DNA from: Kitasatospora xanthocidica
Lineage (GTDB): Bacteria > Actinomycetota > Actinomycetes > Streptomycetales > Streptomycetaceae
Reading direction: 5' to 3'
NCBI RefSeq assembly: GCF_014656195.1
Contig: NZ_BNBY01000012.1
Coordinates: 172,161-236,160 of the forward strand
Length of the DNA: 64,000 nt
Below the pieces are notes generated by a model, which made no database searches, was not told the origin of the DNA, and saw nothing but the letters and a program-made list of their open reading frames with translations. Positions 58,864-64,000 of the stretch are shown in pieces. Each line of letters starts with the position of its first letter. Within the stretch, counting starts at the first letter, position 1. The position numbers and the translations under genes were made by a program.

Positions 58864-60480
58864 GTGTTTGATCAGCAGCTCTCAGAGCACACGAGCAGCG
58901 GCCGGGCAACGGCGCCCGACGCTCCGCAGGGTGCCCCGGTCAGTGGCACCAGTGGTGGAGTCCCCGAGCCGGGGACGGCCGGGGGAGCGGGGGACAAGGG
59001 TCTACGGGGCGGTTCCGTGGGCCTGCTGGGCAGCGTGGTGCTGGGCGTCTCGACGGTCGCCCCGGTCTACTGCCTGACCGCGACGCTCGGCCCGACCGTC
59101 ACCGCGGTCGGCGTCCAGATGCCCGCGGTGTTCCTGGTGGGCTTCCTGCCGATGCTGCTCGTCGCGTTCGCGTACAAGGAGCTGAACAAGGACTTCCCGG
59201 ACTGCGGAACGTCCTTCACCTGGACGGCCAAGGCCTTCGGCCCCCGGATCGGCTGGATGGCCGGCTGGGGACTGACCGTCGCGACCATCATCGTGCTCTC
59301 CAACCTGGCCGGGGTCGCGACCGACTTCCTCTACCTGATGCTCGGTGAGATGACCGGCAGCGACCGGATCGCCGACCTCGACGGGAACCAGGCCGTCCAT
59401 CTGCTCACCGTGGTCCTGCTGATCGCCGGCGCCACCGCGATGAGCTACCGGGGGATGACCGCCACCAAGTGGTTCCAGTACGGCCTGGTCGGGCTCCAGC
59501 TGGCCGTGCTGCTGCTCTTCGCGGCGATCGCGGTCGGCAAGGCCGCCACCGGCGAGCTGCCCGACTCGATCGGCTTCTCCTTCTCCTGGCTGGACCCGCT
59601 CCAGGTCAGCTCCTTCAGCGCGTTCACCGCCGGACTGTCGCTGTCGATCTTCATGTACTGGGGCTGGGACACCTGCCTGACCATGAACGAGGAGACCGTC
59701 GGCGGCGCCAGGACCCCCGGCCGCGCCGCGATGCTCACCATGGTCACCCTGGTCGGCTCGTACCTGCTGGTCGCGGTCGCCGCCCAGATGTTCGCGGGCG
59801 TCGGCACCGCCGGCACCGGCCTCGGCAACCCGGAGACCGCCGACAACGTCTTCGCCGCGCTCGCCCGCCCGGTGCTCGGCTCGCCGTGGAGCGTCCTGCT
59901 CTTCCTGGCCGTCGTCGCCAGCGCCGCCGCCAGCCTGCAGACCACCTTCATCCCGGTGGCCCGCACCCTGCTCGCGATGAGCGCCTACCGGGCCGTGCCG
60001 CCGCGCTTCGGCACCGTCCACCCGCGCTTCCGCACGCCCGGCTACGCGACCGTCGCGGCCGGCGTCGCCACCGCGGTCTTCTACGTCGGCATGAGCCTGA
60101 TCAGCGAGGACGTCGTCCAGGACACCATCCTGGCGCTCGGTCTGATGATCTGCTTCTACTACGCGCTGACCGCGTTCGCCTGCGTCTGGTACTTCCGCCG
60201 CTCGCTGCGCACCGGTCCGCGCGACCTGCTGCTCAAGGGCGTCGCCCCGCTGCTCGGAGGCGTGCTGCTGAGCGCGGTCTTCCTGCAGACCCTCACCGAC
60301 GCCTGGTCCCCGGACTACGGCAGCGGCGCCGTCCTCGGCATCGGCTCGGTGTTCGTCATCGGCGTCGGCATCCTGCTGCTCGGCGCCGCGCTGATGACCT
60401 GCTACGGCCTGGTGCGGCCGGAGTTCTTCCGCGGCGAGACGCTTCGCCGGGAAACTCCCGCGCTGGTGGTGGAGGACTGA
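58864..60480 (+). CDS. APC-family amino acid permease
   Basis: 538-residue permease with a disordered N-terminus of about 48 residues, then about twelve hydrophobic helices. APC features: GLLGSVVLGVSTVAPVYCLT (helix 1 unwound Gly region), YKELNKDFPDCGTSFTWTAK and GPRIGWMAGWGLTVATIIVL; MYWGWDTCLTMNEETVGGAR is the helix 6 region. Transports amino acids or amines; substrate unknown. GTG 58864 is probably at the 5' end of the mRNA: TAGAGT (58852-58857) is a good -10, placing the start about 6-7 nt later, and no Shine-Dalgarno is present. The trp leader begins 16 bp after its stop. Confidence 0.87.
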   Translation: MFDQQLSEHTSSGRATAPDAPQGAPVSGTSGGVPEPGTAGGAGDKGLRGGSVGLLGSVVLGVSTVAPVYCLTATLGPTVTAVGVQMPAVFLVGFLPMLLVAFAYKELNKDFPDCGTSFTWTAKAFGPRIGWMAGWGLTVATIIVLSNLAGVATDFLYLMLGEMTGSDRIADLDGNQAVHLLTVVLLIAGATAMSYRGMTATKWFQYGLVGLQLAVLLLFAAIAVGKAATGELPDSIGFSFSWLDPLQVSSFSAFTAGLSLSIFMYWGWDTCLTMNEETVGGARTPGRAAMLTMVTLVGSYLLVAVAAQMFAGVGTAGTGLGNPETADNVFAALARPVLGSPWSVLLFLAVVASAAASLQTTFIPVARTLLAMSAYRAVPPRFGTVHPRFRTPGYATVAAGVATAVFYVGMSLISEDVVQDTILALGLMICFYYALTAFACVWYFRRSLRTGPRDLLLKGVAPLLGGVLLSAVFLQTLTDAWSPDYGSGAVLGIGSVFVIGVGILLLGAALMTCYGLVRPEFFRGETLRRETPALVVED

Positions 60481-60483
60481 CGC

Positions 60484-60489
60484 TACGCT
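60484..60489 (+). promoter_or_regulatory. Candidate -10 box of the trpS leader
   Basis: TACGCT lies 8 nt before the leader-peptide ATG (60497). With no Shine-Dalgarno in front of that ATG, a leaderless leader transcript starting at about 60496 is plausible. No good -35 is visible. Confidence 0.35.
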
Positions 60490-60496
60490 TGATCGC

Positions 60497-60535
60497 ATGA
60501 AGCGCTTCGTGGGCCTGAACTGGTGGCCGTCCTAG
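60497..60535 (+). CDS. Trp leader peptide (MKRFVGLNWWPS)
   Basis: Twelve-codon ORF ending in TAG with two adjacent Trp codons (TGG TGG) at positions 9-10, immediately before a set of alternative hairpins and the tryptophanyl-tRNA synthetase gene. Ribosome stalling at the Trp codons when charged tRNA-Trp is scarce would favour the antiterminator. No other reason exists for such a Trp pair at this spot. Confidence 0.9.
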   Translation: MKRFVGLNWWPS

Positions 60536-60585
60536 GACGGCCACCAGCACTCGCCTGACCAGGGCCGTCCGGGATGGACGGCCCT
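60520..60585 (+). promoter_or_regulatory. Four-segment transcription attenuator of trpS
   Basis: Segment 1 CTGGTGGCCGTCC (60520-60532, contains the Trp codons) pairs with segment 2 GGACGGCCACCAG (60535-60547). Segment 2 can instead pair through GGACGGCC with GGCCGTCC of segment 3 (60563-60570). Segment 3 AGGGCCGTCC (60561-60570) pairs with segment 4 GGACGGCCCT (60576-60585), the terminator, followed by GTCGCGTTT. Stalling on segment 1 frees segment 2 to form 2:3 and prevent 3:4. Confidence 0.9.
60561..60585 (+). terminator. Attenuator terminator hairpin (3:4)
   Basis: AGGGCCGTCC with GGACGGCCCT, perfect 10-bp stem and GGGAT loop, followed by a short T-rich run (GTTTCCCC). It lies 95 bp before the trpS start. 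Confidence 0.85.
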
Positions 60586-60680
60586 GTCGCGTTTCCCCGC
60601 TCTCCAGCGGGACGGGCCCCTCGCCCCGGACGGCCGCGACCACCACCGCCACCGCCGCCGTACCGAACCGAGGAGTACCC

Positions 60681-61745
60681 GTGAACACCGCCACCGCCGT
60701 TGCCTCCGCCACCGCCGCTGCTGCCACCGCGACCGCCACCGTCGACGACCCGACCTCCCACCGCGTCCTCACCGGGGACCGCCCGACCGGCCCGCTCCAC
60801 CTCGGCCACTACTTCGGCACCCTGCGCAACCGCGTCCGACTGCAGGACCAGGGCGTCGAGATGTTCGTCGTGGTCGCCGACTACCAGGTCATCACCGACC
60901 GCGACCTCGCCGACCGGCTCGCCGAGCACACCGAGAACCTCGTCCTGGACTACCTCGCGGCCGGCCTGGACCCCGAGCGGGCCACGATCTTCGCGCACAG
61001 CGCCGTACCCGCCCTCAACCAGCTGCTGCTGCCCTTCCTCAGCCTGGTCAGCGTCGCCGAACTCAACCGCAACCCCACCGTCAAGGACGAGATCGCCCAC
61101 TCCAGCCAGTCCGCCGTCAGCGGGCTGATGTTCACCTACCCCGTCCACCAGGCCGCCGACATCCTCTTCTGCAAGGCCGACCTCGTCCCGGTCGGCCAGG
61201 ACCAGCTGCCCCACCTCGAAGTCGCCCGCACCGTCGCCCGCCGCTTCAACGAGCGCTACCCGCACACCGACGGCAGCGGCGTCTTCCCCCGCCCGCAGGC
61301 CCTGCTCTCCGATGCCCCGATGCTGCTCGGCACCGACGGCGGGAAGATGAGCAAGAGCCGCGGCAACGCCGTCGCCCTCGGCGCCACCGCCGACGAGACC
61401 GCCCGGATCATCCGCGGCGCCAGGACGGACGCCGACCGTCGCATCGGCTACGACCCGGCCGGCCGCCCCGAGGTGTCCAGCCTCGTCCTGCTCGCCGCGC
61501 TCTGCCAGGACCGCGCCCCCGAGGCCGTGGCCGGGGAGATCGGCGACGGCGGAGCCGCCGTCCTCAAGCGCGTCGTCACCGAGTCCGTCAACGAGCACCT
61601 CCGCCCGCTGCGCGCCCGCCGCGCCGCACTCGCCGCCGACCGCGGCCACCTGCGGCAGGTGCTGCGCGACGGCGCCGAACGCGCCAACGCCGTTGCCGAC
61701 GCCACCCTCGCCGAAGTCCGGGAGGTGATGGGCGCCGTGATCTGA
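60681..61745 (+). CDS. trpS: Tryptophanyl-tRNA synthetase, auxiliary (TrpRS1/indolmycin-resistant) type
   Basis: 354-residue class I synthetase charging tRNA-Trp. A low-complexity Ala/Thr N-terminus of about 25 residues precedes HRVLTGDRPTGPLHLGHYFG (HIGH-type motif HLGH). Later come FVVVADYQVITDRDLADRLA, DQLPHLEVARTVARRFNERY and the KMSKS loop GTDGGKMSKSRGNAVALGAT. The GDRPTGPLHLGHY form with ADYQ (instead of the GxQPTG..HLGNY and VDLHA of the housekeeping enzyme) matches the auxiliary TrpRS class, of which the streptomycete TrpRS1 is indolmycin-resistant. GTG 60681 follows GAGGAG. It is preceded by a Trp-codon attenuator, as described for S. coelicolor trpRS1. Confidence 0.93.
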   Translation: MNTATAVASATAAAATATATVDDPTSHRVLTGDRPTGPLHLGHYFGTLRNRVRLQDQGVEMFVVVADYQVITDRDLADRLAEHTENLVLDYLAAGLDPERATIFAHSAVPALNQLLLPFLSLVSVAELNRNPTVKDEIAHSSQSAVSGLMFTYPVHQAADILFCKADLVPVGQDQLPHLEVARTVARRFNERYPHTDGSGVFPRPQALLSDAPMLLGTDGGKMSKSRGNAVALGATADETARIIRGARTDADRRIGYDPAGRPEVSSLVLLAALCQDRAPEAVAGEIGDGGAAVLKRVVTESVNEHLRPLRARRAALAADRGHLRQVLRDGAERANAVADATLAEVREVMGAVI

Positions 61746-61896
61746 AGCGTCCTCACCGACCTCACCGACCTCACACCGAGGCCCATAGGACCCCGCAGAC
61801 ATCCGCCGGGCCGGGCGGGGGCATATCGTCACCGGGCGGCCGCGCCACAGCGCGGCCGCCGTACCCCGCTCCCGCGCCCGAAAGGCGGCCCGGCCC

Positions 61897-62856
61897 ATGG
61901 ACCAGCACCCGACCACACCCGGCCAGGGGCTGACCCGTCCGCCGCACCTGCGCCCCGGCGACCACATCGTCGTCGTCGCCCCCAGCGGCCCGATCGACCC
62001 CGAACGCCTCACCGCCGGCTGCGCGATCCTCCGCTCCTGGGGGCTGCGCGTCACCGTCGCCCCGCACGTCCTCGACACCCACCCCGTCCTCGGCTACCTC
62101 GCCGGCACCGACGCCGACCGCGCCGCCGACCTCCAGACCGCCTGGCTCGACCCCACCGTGGACGCCGTCATCTGCGCCCGCGGCGGCTACGGCGTGCACC
62201 GCATGGTCGACCTGCTCGACTGGACGGCGATGCGCGCCGCCGCACCCAAGCCCTTCATCGGCTTCAGCGACGTGAGCTCCCTGCAAGAGGCCTTCGCCCA
62301 GCGACTCGGCCTCGCCACCCTGTACGGGCCGATGGCCGCCGCCTCCTCCTTCATCTCCGACGCCCCCACCGCCGAGCACCTGCGCCGCACCCTGTTCGAC
62401 CCCGCCGCCACCACCGTCCTCACCTCCGCCACCGCCACCCCGCTCGTCCCCGGCCGGGCCCACGGCGTCACCGCCGGCGGGTGCACCCACGTCCTCGTCG
62501 CGGAGCGCGGCACCCCCGCCGCCCGGTCCTCGTACGCGGGCAGCATCCTCGTGCTGGAGGACGTGAACGAGCACCCGTACCAGCTCGACCGGATCCTCAC
62601 CCAGTTCCGGCGCTCCGGCGCCCTCGACGGGGTGGCCGGCATCGCCCTCGGCTCCTGGGAGGGCTGCGGACGTCCCGAGCGGGTCCGCGAGGTGATGCTC
62701 GACCGGCTCGGAGGGCTCGGCATACCGGTGCTCTGGGAGCTGGGCTTCGGACACTCCCCGTCCACCCTCACCGTTCCGCTGGGCGTCCCCGCCGTCCTCG
62801 ACGCCGACGCCGGCACGCTCACCCTGGACCTGCCCGCGCTGGCCGAGCGGCGGTAG
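61897..62856 (+). CDS. LD-carboxypeptidase (S66, muramoyltetrapeptide carboxypeptidase-like)
   Basis: 319-residue serine peptidase of family S66 that removes the terminal D-Ala (or L,D-linked residue) from cytosolic murein tetrapeptides or related peptides. Visible: PGDHIVVVAPSGPIDPERL at the N-terminus, CARGGYGVHRMVDLLDW, the nucleophile block KPFIGFSDVSSLQEAF, the catalytic Glu in ILVLEDVNEHPYQLDRIL, and His in LGFGHSPSTLTVPLGVPAVL. No signal peptide, consistent with recycling in the cytosol; some actinobacterial members instead confer self-immunity to peptide-nucleotide antibiotics (MccF-like), which cannot be excluded. ATG 61897. Confidence 0.87.
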   Translation: MDQHPTTPGQGLTRPPHLRPGDHIVVVAPSGPIDPERLTAGCAILRSWGLRVTVAPHVLDTHPVLGYLAGTDADRAADLQTAWLDPTVDAVICARGGYGVHRMVDLLDWTAMRAAAPKPFIGFSDVSSLQEAFAQRLGLATLYGPMAAASSFISDAPTAEHLRRTLFDPAATTVLTSATATPLVPGRAHGVTAGGCTHVLVAERGTPAARSSYAGSILVLEDVNEHPYQLDRILTQFRRSGALDGVAGIALGSWEGCGRPERVREVMLDRLGGLGIPVLWELGFGHSPSTLTVPLGVPAVLDADAGTLTLDLPALAERR

Positions 62857-62962
62857 TGGCCGCGGTGGCAGCAGGGGCAGCAGCGGCAGGGGGCAGGGGG
62901 CTGATCAGGGGGGGGCGACTGAAGGCCCGGTTCCGCGGACCCCGGGTGAGTAGGGTGCGGCC

Positions 62963-63655
62963 ATGAACGAGGACCGCCTCACCTCACCCGCCCTCACCTC
63001 GCTCGCCCTCGGTTTCCTCCGGGGCCCGGGCAGCAACGCCCGCACGATCCTGGGACTCGCCGGCCCGCCCGGCGCCGGCAAGTCCACCCTGGCCCGCCAC
63101 CTGGTGGCCGAGGTCGAGCGGGCCGAGGGGCCGGGCACCGCCGCCTACGTCCCGCTCGACGGCTTCCACCTCTCCGGCGCCCAGCTCGACCGCCTCGGCC
63201 TGGCCCACTGCAAGGGCGCCCCGGCCACCTTCGACGCCCACGGCTACGTCGCCCTGCTGCGCCGCATCGCCGCCGACCGATTCCAGGACATCTACGCACC
63301 GGACTTCGACCGCACCCTGGACGAACCGGTCGCCGCCCGCCACGTGGTCCGCCCGCACACCCGCCTTGTCATCACCGAGGGCAACTACCTCGCCTCCAGC
63401 GACACGCCCTGGCCCGACGCCCGCCGGCTGCTGCGCGAACTCTGGTACGTCCACACCGACGACCAGGTCCGCGAGGAACGCCTGCTCGGCCGCCACCGCG
63501 ACGGCGGGCGCGACGAGGCAACCGCCCGCCACTGGGTCACCGGCAACGACCACCCCAACGGCGAGTACGTGAAGCCCGGCCGGGCGCTCTGCACCCGGAC
63601 CGTCCCCGGGACCGGCGAGCTCGACCGGGTTGCCTCCGGCACCGGACAGGGGTAG
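62963..63655 (+). CDS. P-loop nucleoside/nucleotide kinase family protein
   Basis: 230-residue kinase of the PanK/uridine kinase-like P-loop family. Walker A GLAGPPGAGKSTLARHLVAE (about residues 31-50), substrate loop YVPLDGFHLSGAQLDRLG (Asp, also seen in fructose-transport-linked YggC/FrcK-type kinases), a DxR-type YAPDFDRTLDEP, the strand LVITEGNYLAS and a lid RLLGRHRDGGRDEATARHWV. Phosphoryl acceptor unknown (pantothenate, fructose and nucleosides are candidates in the family). ATG 62963. The gap before it (62857-62962) has GGCAGCAGG-type short repeats. Confidence 0.82.
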   Translation: MNEDRLTSPALTSLALGFLRGPGSNARTILGLAGPPGAGKSTLARHLVAEVERAEGPGTAAYVPLDGFHLSGAQLDRLGLAHCKGAPATFDAHGYVALLRRIAADRFQDIYAPDFDRTLDEPVAARHVVRPHTRLVITEGNYLASSDTPWPDARRLLRELWYVHTDDQVREERLLGRHRDGGRDEATARHWVTGNDHPNGEYVKPGRALCTRTVPGTGELDRVASGTGQG

Positions 63656-64000
63656 TGTTTCCTAGTCGCTCGACAGGAGCACCGGACACGCATCGGCGTG
63701 GACGGTTCCGGGGCGGCCAATCCTCTGAAACACAACTTCCCAGTTCGGGCTGGGTCGCGTTCGCATTTCCGCGTCGTGGCTCGGTTCTTATTCGGCGTGC
63801 TCGTTTTAATGGGTTGCGGTCGATTCGCTTTTCGGAGCGGGGATCGGCTAGAGTTTGAAACGTCGGACGGGGCGTCAAGCCGCAGAAGACACCGGCGAAT
63901 TGGATGAGGAAGCCCGGAAACGGCGCGGAAAACATCTGATAAGCTGGAAACACGAAAGAACGAAGCCCGGAGGGCCTGCTGGAAGGCAGTCCGAAGGAAG
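63656..64000 (+). promoter_or_regulatory. Promoter and leader region of an rRNA operon (16S gene beyond window)
   Basis: The region switches to lower GC and holds two blocks characteristic of streptomycete rrn upstream regions: GGCTAGAGTTTGAAACGTCG (63847-63866, -10 TAGAGT at 63849-63854) and TCTGATAAGCTGGAAAC (63936-63952), followed by purine-rich leader DNA with GAAAGAACGAAGCCCGGAGG and GTCCGAAGGAAG at the window end. These match the multiple-promoter and processing-leader layout of known Streptomyces rRNA operons, so a 16S gene should begin within a few hundred bp to the right. No ORF of interest. Confidence 0.8.

Noticed and set aside
59002..60498. 498-codon antisense frame over the APC permease
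   Set aside because: His/Gln/Arg-rich product without a family; permease helices are on the plus strand.
60497..60585. Riboswitch or T-box before trpS
   Set aside because: The Trp-codon leader peptide and alternative hairpins explain the region; no T-box AGGGUGG motif or specifier loop is visible.
62857..62962. Small gene in GGCAGCAGG-rich gap before the kinase
   Set aside because: Low-complexity repeats with no start signal or codon bias distinct from spacer.

Overview
The window is a typical stretch of a high-GC actinobacterial chromosome. Third codon positions are almost all G or C, GTG and TTG starts are common, and several genes lack a Shine-Dalgarno sequence. An adpA orthologue with a TTA (bldA-type) codon lies directly upstream of orn and a tRNA-His gene. 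Together with snapalysins and their LysR regulator, DasR-like sites before a chitinase, a DmdR/IdeR-type iron box and a streptomycete-style rRNA leader at the right end, this points to Streptomycetaceae (Streptomyces or Kitasatospora). I see no prophage, insertion sequence, CRISPR array or integrase. The region looks like core chromosome.

Layout. 0-9.4 kb: a LtrA-type membrane protein; a LysR regulator (snpR-like) divergent from two tandem snapalysin genes that share a conserved upstream element; a pentapeptide-repeat protein; a Tat-exported phospholipase C; a RibD-type reductase; a degenerate MdcG-like protein; and a small charged protein. 9.4-16.6 kb: a tricorn protease, a secreted GH18 chitinase, an MFS exporter behind a large palindrome, and a DJ-1/PfpI protein. 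16.7-21.6 kb: two near-identical tRNA-Lys(CUU) plus terminator units, 4,823 bp apart, bracketing a quinone-oxidoreductase-like gene, a Na+/H+ antiporter and pgi. 21.7-27.7 kb: small conserved proteins, then a coupled minus-strand operon (Cas4/Dna2-like Fe-S nuclease, a 38-codon ORF, a 541-aa protein of unknown function, and an SF1 helicase) that resembles a split Dna2. 28-34.3 kb: a histidine phosphatase, an HTH/TPR regulator divergent from a hypothetical gene, a spermidine-synthase-like protein, a GNAT enzyme, a surface-type protein and a hotdog protein. 34.4-42.3 kb: tRNA-His, orn, a very long adpA, a GNAT protein, a HAD hydrolase and a universal stress protein. 42.4-49.9 kb: a four-gene leucine/isovalerate (liu-type) catabolic operon with a divergent TetR gene over AT-rich palindromes. 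50-64 kb: a fused ABC exporter, an ATP-grasp protein, a NUDIX hydrolase, an HTH-like protein, an iron-siderophore lipoprotein with an iron box, an APC permease, a complete Trp leader/attenuator before an auxiliary-type trpS, an LD-carboxypeptidase, a P-loop kinase, and the promoter/leader of an rRNA operon whose 16S gene lies beyond the window.

How the parts work together. The liu operon encodes three consecutive parts of leucine breakdown (isovaleryl-CoA dehydrogenase, methylcrotonyl-CoA carboxylase, HMG-CoA lyase). AdpA (TTA codon) and Orn are a developmental regulator and an RNA-turnover enzyme in one transcription unit. Chitinase, snapalysin and phospholipase C form the secreted degradative set. 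The strongest second-look items are the split Dna2-like operon with its mini-ORF, the fully readable trpS attenuator, and the AdpA protein roughly doubled in length by low-complexity extensions.
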